Positions 44,776-53,674 of a DNA stretch of 64,000 bases are shown here, one piece after another; the first letter of the stretch is position 1; the number at the start of each line of letters is the position of its first letter. The notes under the pieces were generated by a model that was not told where the DNA came from, did no database searches, and saw only the letters and a list, made by a program, of their open reading frames with translations. The DNA is from Ideonella benzenivorans (lineage in GTDB: Bacteria; Pseudomonadota; Gammaproteobacteria; Burkholderiales; Burkholderiaceae_C). A program made the translations under genes and the position numbers. The DNA is taken from NCBI RefSeq assembly GCF_020387415.1, contig NZ_JAGWCB010000007.1:186001-250000 (forward strand), in the 5' to 3' direction.

Positions 44776-45413
44776 TGAGAGTCCCCATAGCATACGAAGC
44801 GCGCCTTCCGCTCAACCTCACGCGCCAGAGCCTCCGCTGACTTGCGAGCTTTGATCTCTTCGATGCGTTGGTGGAATTCAGGCGGCGCCTCGGCGATGGA
44901 TTGCTGAAGCTTGTTCGCTGCATCAGGGTGGGAATGGATTTCGGGCAGCTTGACCTTGCCGAACTTGTCCGCAGCGAATTCCACTTTCTCCAGCATCTGC
45001 GCGAATGCTTCGCGCGGCGAGCCCTCAGACGGGGAATCGACTACGTTTCCCACACTCGCGGCGGCGGCCGACACAGTGGAATACATCATCTGAGCGAACT
45101 GGCGTTCCATGTCCTCGACAAGCCCGCCGACAACTTGGTCGATGACAGTGAGATCGTGGTTCGCAATCTTCTCGAATGGAACTGAGGTCTCAGAAGAGTG
45201 CTCTTTGAGACCGGTGGTTAGCGCCTGAGGAGCCGCTGGGTGCGCCCATTGACCCCCGTGCTTGAAACGTTGGGTGTTTTCTGCTCGAAGGTACTTTGAG
45301 AACGCGTTCGCTTGCGCTTTGGCCATGAACTTCGTGAACGAGAGGTGGAATTCATCCTCACCAACTTCGTCGGAGAAGTAGTTGGCGCGCTTCCTCAAGG
45401 GAGCTGTAGTCAT
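44772..45413 (-). CDS. Unknown protein coupled to the caspase-like protease
   Basis: This 213-residue protein starts at the ATG at 45413, 5 bp after a perfect GGAGG; longer frames upstream ignore this site. It is soluble, with no signal peptide or membrane helix. Composition suggests mainly helices: residues about 18-45 (FHLSFTKFMAKAQANAFSKY), 88-115, 135-150 and 175-205 (charged, coiled-coil-like, EIKARKSAEALAREVERKAR). No domain is recognised. Translational coupling to the protease suggests a regulator, adaptor or substrate of it. Confidence 0.75.
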   Translation of the reverse strand: MTTAPLRKRANYFSDEVGEDEFHLSFTKFMAKAQANAFSKYLRAENTQRFKHGGQWAHPAAPQALTTGLKEHSSETSVPFEKIANHDLTVIDQVVGGLVEDMERQFAQMMYSTVSAAAASVGNVVDSPSEGSPREAFAQMLEKVEFAADKFGKVKLPEIHSHPDAANKLQQSIAEAPPEFHQRIEEIKARKSAEALAREVERKARFVCYGDSQ

Positions 45414-45951
45414 TCTTTCCTCCCATGTAACTGCGCTCGCCGCCGCTCCAATGCGACGGACACCACTGTTGAGTTGACCTTGGGTTTGTACGGCAGTGTA
45501 AGGTGACCGCTGGATCGCCACGGCCGACTGCTTGGGTAGCGGATGCGGTCGCTCGCCGAGCCCGGGCAGCCTCGGCGCTGGGCCGATCGCATCGTCGGTA
45601 CCTGACGCTCGCGTGCGGCAGCTATTGGCCGGGAGCTGCCGACGGCGGCCGGGCGCTGCAGGTGGGCACTCCTCACGACACTTCTCTCGTCCGAATGAAT
45701 GACCAATTCAAAGGACAAAGGCAACGCTCAGCCCCGCTGGCGCCAACCCTGGGCCGCGCGGGCCAGTTCTTGCGGGGGCAGCACACGCCGGGGTGAATTG
45801 ACCTGGCGATGAACGGCCAGGTCGCTGAAGGCCTGCACTCGCCGCGGAATGGCTCGAGCCGGTCTCCGAAGCCCCAGATCGCACGGCCCCTCAGGGCGTT
45901 TGAACAACGAGGGGCCCGGCATGAAAGACGTGCCGCAGGCGGGCGCAGCCT
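45414..45951. other. Intergenic region at the right border of the caspase island
   Basis: The promoter for the two-gene caspase operon must lie just beyond 45413. An inverted repeat CGGCAGCT (45616-45623) / AGCTGCCG (45634-45641) with a 10-bp spacer is visible. A minus-strand open frame at 45728-46051 has a segment (PRRVQAFSDLAV) faintly like a LysR C-terminus but is not credible as a gene. No intact gene seen. Confidence 0.4.
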
Positions 45952-46185
45952 TCAAGCCGGCTTGGCAAGCCGGCTGCGCAGGATGATCTGTCGGTGGATG
46001 TTCTCGCCGACCACGGTCAGGCGCAGGCCACCCGCGTGCCATTCCAGCCAATCCAGCGCCACATAGTCGTCGATGTACCCGGCTTCGATCTCACTCGCAC
46101 GTCGAAGACGCAGCAGGTCGACACACGCGGGAAGTGCCTCACGCAGGGACTCTCGGCGAAGTGCCAGCGTTGACTGAGGAGTCAC
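45952..46185 (-). CDS. Small conserved-looking hypothetical protein
   Basis: The protein has 77 residues from a GTG at 46185 preceded by AAAGG at 7 bp; an upstream start at 46251 is possible but lacks such a site. The C-terminal half (EAGYIDDYVALDWLEWHAGG, then LRLTVVGENIHRQI) has strong coding character and resembles short betaproteobacterial hypothetical proteins. There is no signal peptide or membrane segment. No function can be proposed. Confidence 0.6.
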   Translation of the reverse strand: MTPQSTLALRRESLREALPACVDLLRLRRASEIEAGYIDDYVALDWLEWHAGGLRLTVVGENIHRQIILRSRLAKPA

Positions 46186-46341
46186 GGTCAGACCTTTCAG
46201 GCTGGAGACTGTGCGGGCGAACGGCCGTTCATGCGTGCCGAGAACGCCCACGGCACAAGGCCGCAGGGAACCCGACGAACGGATCGCGCCGACCCGATCA
46301 CCCCATCGTACCCCGCATGGGAGCCTCGTGCCGGCGGCCTG

Positions 46342-47781
46342 CTACGAAATCTGCGCAGGCAGGTCGATGGCCGAGGGGGGCAGGCCCGCCAGGTGACGGG
46401 CCCACATCTGCGCGTACAGCGCTTCGAGCGAGGTGGTGTAGCCGGCCACGTCGAACAGGTGCGCGGCGTGGCGCTGGCGCTCGAAGCCCTGACGCAGCGC
46501 CCGCAGCCGCGGCGGGTCAAGCGCCAGGGCGCGGGCCAGGGCCACGTAGTCCGCGCGCGAGTAGGTGATCAGCTCCGGCAGGCCCGCGGCGGTCAGCAGC
46601 CCCCCGGCCACCCGCGAGGCAAAGGTCTCCCCGGTCAGGGTCACCAGCGGCACGCCGGCCGAGAGGGCGTCGCTGGCCGTGGTGTGGGCGTTGTAGGGCC
46701 AGGTGTCAAGCATCAGGTCCATCAGTGGCAGGCGCGCCAGATGGGCCGCTTGGGACAGATCGGGCGCGAAGATCAGGCGATGCGGCGACACGCCGCGTTC
46801 CAGGGCTTCGTTGCGCAGGTTGCCGCTGGCCTGCGGGTCGTCGAGCAGCCACAGCACGCTGTCGGGCACCGTGCGCAGCAGCTCGCACCAGGCGTCAAAG
46901 ACCTCCGGCGTCAGCTTCCAGGCCTGGTTGAAGCAGGCGAAGACGAAGGCCTGCTCCGGCAGACCGGCGGCCTGGCGGGTCGGCGGCGGTGGCGGCAGGC
47001 CGTTCACCCGGCCGCGTGGCTGGTAGCTGTGGGGCAGGCAGGCCAGCGCCTCCTGGTAGTCGCCCGCGGCGCTGTGGGGCGTGACGAAGCGGTCGCTGAT
47101 CAGGTAGTCGACGAAGTCCTGGCCCAGGGTGCCGGGGTAGCCCAGGAAGCTCACCTGCACTGGCGCGGGCCGGTGGGCGAGCAGCAGGGTCCGGCTGCCC
47201 AGGGTGTAGCCCTTGAGATCGACCAGGATGTCGATGGCGTCGTCCCGCATCTGCTGGGCCGCCTGGCGGTCGTCCAGCGCCTGGATGTCACGGAACACGT
47301 CGAACTGGGCCATCAACCGCTGGCGCATGCCTTTGCCATCGTCCTTGGCGTGGCTGTAGGCATAGAGCTCGATGCGGTGGCGATCATGGGCCTCGAGCAT
47401 TTCCACCATCAGCATCGCGGTGGCGTGCTGCTGGAAGTCGCCGGACAGGTAGCCCACCCGCAGACGGGTCTGGCCCGCTGGGCCTGGCGGGCCGCCGGGC
47501 GGGCGGTGAGCGAGGGGCTGCGCCGTGTCAGCCGTGGCCTGCAGCGCCGCCAGTCGCACCGACAGCCAGCGCGCGGCACACAGACGCTGCGCGGCCGCGT
47601 CGATGCCGGGCATGGCCAGCAGCAGGAAGGGCGGCCAGGCGGCGGCGTCCGGATCGGCCATGTCGGCCCGCACGCGCTCGGGCCAGGTGTGGAAGTCCGC
47701 CCACTCGCACCAGGCCCGGGCCCGGGCGTAGTGTCGGATGTGTCGGGAGCCCGACACGATGGGGGCGGCTGGAGGGGGCAT
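46342..47781 (-). CDS. GT41-family glycosyltransferase (O-GlcNAc-transferase-like), no TPR region
   Basis: The protein has 479 residues from the ATG at 47781. Both Rossmann halves of the SPINDLY/OGT catalytic region are present: LRVGYLSGDFQQHATAMLMV, ILVDLKGYTLGSR, PVQVSFLGYPGTLG, DYLISDRFVTP, FVFACFNQAWKLTPEVFDAW, LWLLDDPQASGNLR and LMLDTWPYNAHTTASDAL with TLTGETFASRVAGGLL. Typical bacterial members carry many TPRs before this region; none is present here. The frame can be extended to 47853, but those 24 codons have AT-rich third positions unlike the gene. It may transfer a sugar to protein. Confidence 0.87.
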   Translation of the reverse strand: MPPPAAPIVSGSRHIRHYARARAWCEWADFHTWPERVRADMADPDAAAWPPFLLLAMPGIDAAAQRLCAARWLSVRLAALQATADTAQPLAHRPPGGPPGPAGQTRLRVGYLSGDFQQHATAMLMVEMLEAHDRHRIELYAYSHAKDDGKGMRQRLMAQFDVFRDIQALDDRQAAQQMRDDAIDILVDLKGYTLGSRTLLLAHRPAPVQVSFLGYPGTLGQDFVDYLISDRFVTPHSAAGDYQEALACLPHSYQPRGRVNGLPPPPPTRQAAGLPEQAFVFACFNQAWKLTPEVFDAWCELLRTVPDSVLWLLDDPQASGNLRNEALERGVSPHRLIFAPDLSQAAHLARLPLMDLMLDTWPYNAHTTASDALSAGVPLVTLTGETFASRVAGGLLTAAGLPELITYSRADYVALARALALDPPRLRALRQGFERQRHAAHLFDVAGYTTSLEALYAQMWARHLAGLPPSAIDLPAQIS

Positions 47782-48106
47782 GGGACGCTTAAGCAAGTCC
47801 TGAGCCGAACCGGGTGCAAGAATCCCAGCGCACTCATGAAACGAGATCATCAATGGCCCGGAGCAGCGACATCGGCGATGGGGCCGCGGCTCGCGCCGCT
47901 GCTGCTGGCCTCCCCGGTCATCCAGGCGGAGGCCTTGCGCTACCGACGGCCGGGGTTGGGTGAGCGGCCGTCCAAGGGCCGCACGCGCAACCGGGCCGTT
48001 CGGGCGGATTCATGAGTGCGATTCATGAGGCCTAGAGGTCTGTCCCGACTACACAGCGGCCGTCTGGCGTCTTAATGTTCTGCCTTCATGCCCGGACGAT
48101 CGGGGC
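47782..48106. other. Divergent intergenic region between the GT41 gene and xdhC
   Basis: No gene assigned. The in-frame extension of the GT41 gene to 47853 has non-coding-like third positions. A 7-bp hairpin (GACGGCC 47945-47951 / GGCCGTC 47966-47972) is visible. Promoters for both flanking genes are expected here but none was firmly identified. Confidence 0.4.
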
Positions 48107-48814
48107 ATGCGTCACCAGAACGCACAGGGAAGGAGGCCGGCCGTGGAGCCATTGGATGCACAGGTGCTGCGCCAGAGCCTGCAATGGCAGGCCCAGGGGC
48201 GGGCAGTCTTGCTTGTCACCGTGGCCCGCACCTGGGGCTCGTCGCCGCGTCCACCGGGCTCCTTGATGGCCTTGTGCGAGGATGGGCGGACGGTGGGCTC
48301 GGTTTCCGGGGGCTGCGTCGAGGACGATCTGGTCCACCGCCTGCGCCAGGGCGACACCCCGCTGCACGCCCACCCGGCCCGGCCCGGGCTGGTGCTGATC
48401 GGCGCCGGCGACCTGTCGCGCTACCTGGCCAGCATGGCCCGTGGCATGGGGTTTGATGTGATCGTCTGCGACCCCCGGCCCGAGCAGGCCCAGTGGCGCG
48501 AGCCCGGCATCGGCTTCAGCCGCGAGATGCCCGACGACCTGGTGCAGCGCCTGCAGCCCGACCGGCGCACCGCTGTGGTGGCGGTGACCCATGACCCCAA
48601 GCTCGACGACCTGGCGCTGATCGACGCGCTGCAGACCGAGGCCCAGCTCGCGCGCCTGCATGGCCCGGCCGGCCTCTGCATTGGCAGCAAGACACCGGCG
48701 GAGATTGCCCTGTCCATCCTGGCCGAGGTGGTGGCCGTCAAGAACGGCGTGGCCCAGGCCAAGCAGGGCCTGGCCCCCCCACCGTCAACGCAACAGTCTG
48801 TCTGCGTGCTCTGA
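48107..48814 (+). CDS. xdhC: XdhC/CoxI-family molybdoenzyme maturation factor, shortened
   Basis: This 235-residue protein is XdhC-like at both ends: VARTWGSSPRPPGSLMA, SGGCVEDDLVHRL, then the Rossmann segment LVLIGAGDLSRYLA, VCDPRPEQAQW, AVVAVTHDPKLDDLALIDAL and LHGPAGLCIGSKTPAEIALS. Two stretches usual in the family are missing in frame. One, after CVEDDLVHRLRQGD, would hold the CGG-containing region. The other, after DALQTE, would hold the GAIGSRR segment. XdhC binds molybdenum cofactor and helps insert it into enzymes such as the IorAB downstream. Confidence 0.8.
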   Translation: MRHQNAQGRRPAVEPLDAQVLRQSLQWQAQGRAVLLVTVARTWGSSPRPPGSLMALCEDGRTVGSVSGGCVEDDLVHRLRQGDTPLHAHPARPGLVLIGAGDLSRYLASMARGMGFDVIVCDPRPEQAQWREPGIGFSREMPDDLVQRLQPDRRTAVVAVTHDPKLDDLALIDALQTEAQLARLHGPAGLCIGSKTPAEIALSILAEVVAVKNGVAQAKQGLAPPPSTQQSVCVL

Positions 48815-48865
48815 GCGCAGCGGGCGCTGGCCTTTCCAACCCCCTACCGCCGTGGTGAACCCCTC

Positions 48866-49333
48866 ATGACAACCCTGAAGATCAATGGCCGCTCCGTGGC
48901 GGTCGACACCCCACCCGAGACCCCGCTGCTGTGGGTGCTGCGCGACGAGCTCGGCATGACCGGCACCAAGTTCGGCTGCGGCATGGCCCTGTGCGGTGCC
49001 TGCACCGTGCACATCGACGGGCAGCCCATCCGCTCCTGTGTCACCCCCATGGCCGCGGTGGGCGACCGGGCGGTGCACACCATCGACGCCATGGCCGATG
49101 ACCAGGTGGGGCAGACCGTGCAGCAGGCCTGGGTGGAGCTGGGCGTGGCCCAGTGCGGCTATTGCCAGGCCGGGCAGATCATGTCGGCGGTGGCTCTGCT
49201 CAAGCAACAGCCCCGGCCCAGCGAGCGCCAGATCGACGCGGCAATGGACGGCAACATCTGCCGCTGCGGTACCTATCCGCGCATTCGCGCGGCCATCCAG
49301 CTGGCGGCCGCCCGCCTGCAAGGAGCCAAGTGA
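48866..49333 (+). CDS. iorA: Molybdenum hydroxylase [2Fe-2S] subunit (isoquinoline 1-oxidoreductase alpha type)
   Basis: This 155-residue protein has a plant-type ferredoxin motif ([19 protein letters not shown] with a further Cys in IRSCVTP) and a second helical cluster domain ([22 protein letters not shown]). These are the two [2Fe-2S] centres of the xanthine oxidase family small subunit. It passes electrons from the molybdenum subunit encoded next, with which it overlaps by 1 bp (TGATG). The actual substrate is unknown; the IorAB type includes aldehyde and N-heterocycle oxidising enzymes. Confidence 0.92.
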   Translation: MTTLKINGRSVAVDTPPETPLLWVLRDELGMTGTKFGCGMALCGACTVHIDGQPIRSCVTPMAAVGDRAVHTIDAMADDQVGQTVQQAWVELGVAQCGYCQAGQIMSAVALLKQQPRPSERQIDAAMDGNICRCGTYPRIRAAIQLAAARLQGAK

Positions 49334-51621
49334 TGAACACCGCCACATTGCAACTGTCGCGCCGCACGGTGCTCAAGGCGGCCGCCGGCGGCCTGGTGCT
49401 CAGCGTGGGGCTGGACGGCGTGGTGCACGCCGCCTCCGAGGCCAAGAGGTACGGCGCCGACGCCATGCCCGGTGGCACGGTGGACAGCCCCCTGGTCTTT
49501 GTGTCCATCGGCACGGACGGCCTGGTCCAGATCGTGGCCCACCGGGCCGAGATGGGCACCGGTGTGCGCACCAGCCTGCCCATGGTGGTGGCCGATGAGC
49601 TGGAGGCGGACTGGGGCTGGGTGAAGGTCGTGCAGGCCGATGCCGACGAGACGCGCTACGGCAACCAGAACACCGACGGCTCGCGCAGCATCCGCCACTT
49701 CTACCAACCCATGCGGCGGGTGGGGGCGGCGGCGCGCCAGATGCTGGAGGCCGCGGCCGCCGCCCAGTGGGGCGTGCCGGTGGGCGAGGTGAAGGCCCAG
49801 CGCCACGAGGTGCTGCACAGCGCCAGCGGCCGGCGCCTGGGCTACGGCGCGCTGGCCCAGGCGGCCGCGGCCCTGCCGGTGCCGGCCGCCGCCACCCTGC
49901 GGCTGAAGACGCCGGCCGAGTTCCGCTACATCGGCAAGGGCCAGGTGCGCGCGGTGGACCTGGCCGACATCGGGCAGGGCAAGGCGGTGTACGGGCAGGA
50001 CATCCACCTGCCCGGCATGGTCTATGCCGTGGTGGCCCGCCCGCCGGTGGTGGGCGGCAAGGTCAAGGCGGTGGACAGCGCCGCGGCCCTGCAGGTCGCG
50101 GGGGTGCAGAAGATTGTCGACATCCCGCCGTTCAAGGGCGTGCCGGCCTTCCAGCCGCTGGGCGGCGTGGCGGTGGTGGCGCGCAACACCTGGGCGGCCA
50201 TGCAGGGCCGCGCGGCGCTGAAGATCGAGTGGGACGACGGCCCCAATGGCCGCTACGACTCCGCCCGCTACCGCCAGGCCTTGGAGGCCAGTGCCCGTGC
50301 GCCGGGCAAGGCGGTGCGCAGCGACGGCGACGCCTTGGCTGCCCTGGCCCAGGCGGCCCCCGCGCAGAAGCTGGTGGCCGAGTACTACCTGCCCCACCTG
50401 GCGCACGCCAGCATGGAGCCGCCGGCGGCCACGGCCCTCTTCACCGAGGGGCACTGCGAGGTCTGGACCTCCTGCCAGAACCCGCAGGCGGCGGTGGCCG
50501 GCGTGGCGAGCGCGCTGGGCCTCCAACCCGCGCAGGTGCAGGTGCACCAGGCCCTGCTGGGTGGTGGCTTCGGCCGCAAGTCCAAGCCCGACTATGTGGT
50601 GGAGGCGGCGCTGATTGCCAAGACGCTGCCGGGCACGCCGGTCAAGGTGGTGTGGACCCGCGACGACGACGTGCGCCACGACTACCTGCACACCGTGTCG
50701 CTGGAGCGCCTGGAAGCGGTGCTGGGGCCCGATGGCCGGCCGCAGGCCTGGCTGCACCGCTCGGTGGCGCCGTCCATTGCCTCGCTGTTTGCGCCGGGCG
50801 TCAAGACCGAGGCCGAGTTCGAGATTGGCATGACGGCCATCAACGTGCCCTACGCCATCCCGAACGTGCGCATCGAGGTGGGCGAGGCCGAGGCCATGGC
50901 CCGCATCGGCTGGTTCCGCTCGGTCTCCAACATCCCGCACGCCTTCGCGGTGCAGTGTTTCCTGAGTGAGCTGGCCCACCGCGCCGACCGGGACCCGAAG
51001 GTCTATGCACTGGAACTGATCGGCCCGCCGCGCCGGATCGCCCCGGCCGCGCTGGGCGACCACTGGAACTACGGCGAATCGCCCGAGCTGTACCCGGTGG
51101 ACACCGGGCGGCTGCGCGGCGTGATCGAGGCGGTAACCCAAGGCGCCCGCTGGGGCCGCAAGCTGCCCCAGGGCCACGGCCTGGGCCTGGCTTTCGCCTA
51201 CAGCTTCATGAGCTACGCCGCGACCGTGGTGGAAGTGGCGGTGGACGGCCAGGGCGCGCTGCAGATCGTGGCGGTGGACATGGGCATCGACTGCGGCCCG
51301 CAGATCAACCCCGAGCGCATCCGTGCGCAGATGGAAGGGGCCGCGGTGATGGGCATCGGCCTGGCGCTGACCGGCGAGATCAGCTTCGAGAGCGGGCACG
51401 TCAAGCAGAGCAACTTCCACGACTACGAGGTGCTGCGCCACGCCCAGTCGCCGCGCACCATCCGCACCCACCTGGTCAACAACGACCCGGCCCTGCCACC
51501 GGGCGGCGTGGGCGAGCCGCCGCTGCCACCGGTGGCGCCCGCGCTGTGCAACGCGATCTTCGCGGCCACGGGAAAGCGCATCCGCAGCCTGCCGGTGCGT
51601 GATCAACTGGCCCGGGCCTGA
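49333..51621 (+). CDS. iorB: Molybdenum hydroxylase large subunit (isoquinoline 1-oxidoreductase beta type)
   Basis: This 762-residue protein starts with an ATG that overlaps the iorA stop. A twin-arginine signal (SRRTVLKAAAGGLVLSVGLD) marks export as a folded enzyme to the periplasm, as in IorB-type proteins. Molybdopterin-binding segments are visible: VDIPPFKGVPAFQPLGGVAV, ASMEPPAATALF, ALLGGGFGRKSKPDYVVEA and, near the end, PGGVGEPPLPPVAPAL, where the catalytic Glu of the family (GVGE) is seen. The substrate is unknown. No cytochrome subunit follows. Confidence 0.92.
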   Translation: MNTATLQLSRRTVLKAAAGGLVLSVGLDGVVHAASEAKRYGADAMPGGTVDSPLVFVSIGTDGLVQIVAHRAEMGTGVRTSLPMVVADELEADWGWVKVVQADADETRYGNQNTDGSRSIRHFYQPMRRVGAAARQMLEAAAAAQWGVPVGEVKAQRHEVLHSASGRRLGYGALAQAAAALPVPAAATLRLKTPAEFRYIGKGQVRAVDLADIGQGKAVYGQDIHLPGMVYAVVARPPVVGGKVKAVDSAAALQVAGVQKIVDIPPFKGVPAFQPLGGVAVVARNTWAAMQGRAALKIEWDDGPNGRYDSARYRQALEASARAPGKAVRSDGDALAALAQAAPAQKLVAEYYLPHLAHASMEPPAATALFTEGHCEVWTSCQNPQAAVAGVASALGLQPAQVQVHQALLGGGFGRKSKPDYVVEAALIAKTLPGTPVKVVWTRDDDVRHDYLHTVSLERLEAVLGPDGRPQAWLHRSVAPSIASLFAPGVKTEAEFEIGMTAINVPYAIPNVRIEVGEAEAMARIGWFRSVSNIPHAFAVQCFLSELAHRADRDPKVYALELIGPPRRIAPAALGDHWNYGESPELYPVDTGRLRGVIEAVTQGARWGRKLPQGHGLGLAFAYSFMSYAATVVEVAVDGQGALQIVAVDMGIDCGPQINPERIRAQMEGAAVMGIGLALTGEISFESGHVKQSNFHDYEVLRHAQSPRTIRTHLVNNDPALPPGGVGEPPLPPVAPALCNAIFAATGKRIRSLPVRDQLARA

Positions 51622-51628
51622 ACGGCGC

Positions 51629-52540
51629 TCAGTCCGGGCGGGCCGGCTGCAAGGCCTGCCAGACATGGCGCAGGGCGGGATTGCGGTTGGCCACGTTCCG
51701 GTAGGCCGCATAGGACAGGCGCAGCGACCAGCGTTCGTCCCCCAGCGGCCGCAACTCGCCACGGGCCACGGCGGGCTCGGCGATGCAGCCCGGCAGCCAG
51801 GCGATGCCCAGCCCTTCGATGGCCATCTGGCACAGGACCTCGGCCATGTCGCTGCGGAACACGGCCTGCTCGGGCAGCGGCACCCCGCGCGCTTCGAAGA
51901 CCCGGCGCACCAACTGCCCCATGTAGGTGCCGTCGGTGTAGAGCAGGTGGCTGGGCGTGGGCCTCTTCGCCGCGGCCGCGTGCGGCGCGGGCAGCGTCGC
52001 TTGCAGGGCCGGTGCGGCGTAGGGCCGCAGCGTGTCGTGCAACAGCAGCTTGCGCTCGAAACGATCGGCTTCGAGCTGGATGGGCAGCAAGGGGCTGTCG
52101 TAGCACAGCAGCAGGTCGGCCGAGTCGGAGACCAGTGCCGTCACCGCGTCATGCAGATTGCTGGGTCGGGTGTCGCAGTTCGGCGCGGCGCGGTCGGCGA
52201 ACCAGCTTCGCCACCAGCGCGGCAGCAGGTGGGTCGCCACGGTCAGCGGCAGCGCGATGCGCAGCAGGTCGCTGGATGGATGAGTGCCCAGGGTCGCTTC
52301 GTCACGCGATTCGTTGGCCAGCCGCAGCATCTCGGTGGCCTGGGCCACGAAGCGCTCGCCCTGTGCGGTCAGGCAGCTCGGGTACACGGCGCGGTCGATC
52401 AGCCGGGCGCCCAGCCAGGCCTCCAGCTGCTGGATGCGGCGGCTCAGCGCGGCCTGCGAGGTGTGGCGCAGCTCTGCCGCCCGCGTGAAGTTGCGCGTCT
52501 CGGCGACAGCCAGAAAGTCATGCAGCCAGCGAAGTTCCAT
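51629..52540 (-). CDS. LysR-family transcriptional regulator
   Basis: This 303-residue regulator is read from the ATG at 52540 (MELRWLHDFLAVAETRNFTR), the normal LysR start; the open frame upstream is the shadow of the binding-protein gene. It has a helix-turn-helix (AAELRHTSQAALSRRIQQLE) and a C-terminal ligand domain. Divergent from the amino-acid binding protein and DadA-like genes, it probably controls them. The 210-bp intergenic region has the promoters. Confidence 0.9.
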   Translation of the reverse strand: MELRWLHDFLAVAETRNFTRAAELRHTSQAALSRRIQQLEAWLGARLIDRAVYPSCLTAQGERFVAQATEMLRLANESRDEATLGTHPSSDLLRIALPLTVATHLLPRWWRSWFADRAAPNCDTRPSNLHDAVTALVSDSADLLLCYDSPLLPIQLEADRFERKLLLHDTLRPYAAPALQATLPAPHAAAAKRPTPSHLLYTDGTYMGQLVRRVFEARGVPLPEQAVFRSDMAEVLCQMAIEGLGIAWLPGCIAEPAVARGELRPLGDERWSLRLSYAAYRNVANRNPALRHVWQALQPARPD

Positions 52541-52750
52541 CGCGCGCCCTTGCGGATCCAGGGGGCCACTGTAGCGCCGTGCAGGACCGCGGCCCGGCCA
52601 GGGGCCCCAAGGGGCTCTTGCAAAAAATGCATCGCTGTCCTTCCCGCAGGCCGGGCAGAGGGGCGCCGCCATGCAGACTTTGCAACCCCTGCCGGGCCCC
52701 GGCTTCCTACAGTCGACCGCAGAGCATCTTCGCTCGTTCTGGAGGACGGC

Positions 52751-53659
52751 ATGAAACTGCATTGGCTGGGGGGTGTCGCGTGGCTCTGTGTGGCGATGGG
52801 CGCGCACGCCCAAAACCTGGATGGCACGCTGGCCAAGATCAAGGCCTCGGGCAAGATCGTCATCGGCACCCGTGACGCCTCGGCGCCGCTGGCGTACAGC
52901 ATCGGCGCGGGCCACTACATCGGCTACCACGTCGATGTCTGCAAGCGCGTGGTCGAGGCCATCAAGACCGAGCTGAAGATGCCCGGCCTGGTGACCGAAT
53001 ACACGCTGGTCACCTCGCAGAATCGCCTGCCCTTGCTGATGAACGGCACCATCGACCTGGAGTGCGGCTCGACCAACAACAACGCCACCCGCCAGCAGCA
53101 GGTGGCCTTTGCGCCCACGACCTATGTGGTCAACGTGCGCATGCTGGTGCCGGCCAGTTCGACCCTGACGTCGATCAGCCAGCTGGGGGGCAAGAATTTG
53201 GTGACGACGCTGGGCACGACGTCCGTGCAGCACTTGCGCAAGAACGAGCGCTCGGCCAACCTGAAATACAACGTGGTCTACGGCAAGGACCACAGTGACA
53301 GCTTCCTGGTCCTGGAATCGGGCCGGGCCGATGCGATGGTGATGGACGACAACGTCCTGGCCGGCCTGAAAGCCAGCGCCAAGGACCCGGCCGCCTTCAA
53401 GATCGTCGGCGAATCGCTGAGCGAGGAGCCCTGCGCGATCGTCTACCGCAAGGACGACGCCGGGTTCAAGAAGGTGGTGGACGGCACGGTGAAGTCGCTG
53501 ATGCGCAGCGGTGAACTGGCCAAGCTCTACGCCCAGTGGTTTGTCGCCCCGATCCCCCCGCGCAATGTGTCCGTGGGCATGCCGATGAGCGCGGCGCTGA
53601 AGAACGCGATCGCGAACCCCAACGACCGGCCGGCCGAGGCTTACGCCCTTGCCAAGTAA
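52751..53659 (+). CDS. Amino-acid ABC transporter periplasmic binding protein (GltI-like)
   Basis: This 302-residue protein has a signal peptide (residues 1-20, ending GAHAQ) and family 3 solute-binding protein features: KASGKIVIGTRDASAPLAYS, YIGYHVDVCKRVVEAI, QNRLPLLMNGTIDLECGSTN and AMVMDDNVLAGLKA. It resembles the glutamate/aspartate binding protein GltI. A GGAGG site lies 5 bp before the ATG. No permease or ATPase gene follows, so it must use a transporter encoded elsewhere. The next gene, a DadA-like oxidase, suggests uptake of an amino acid for oxidation. Confidence 0.9.
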   Translation: MKLHWLGGVAWLCVAMGAHAQNLDGTLAKIKASGKIVIGTRDASAPLAYSIGAGHYIGYHVDVCKRVVEAIKTELKMPGLVTEYTLVTSQNRLPLLMNGTIDLECGSTNNNATRQQQVAFAPTTYVVNVRMLVPASSTLTSISQLGGKNLVTTLGTTSVQHLRKNERSANLKYNVVYGKDHSDSFLVLESGRADAMVMDDNVLAGLKASAKDPAAFKIVGESLSEEPCAIVYRKDDAGFKKVVDGTVKSLMRSGELAKLYAQWFVAPIPPRNVSVGMPMSAALKNAIANPNDRPAEAYALAK

Positions 53660-53674
53660 CGAGGCCCGTCTCTG

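Noticed and set aside
45728-46051. Minus-strand frame with a faint LysR C-terminus-like segment
   Set aside because: Too short and too diverged, and the rest of a LysR gene is not present nearby.
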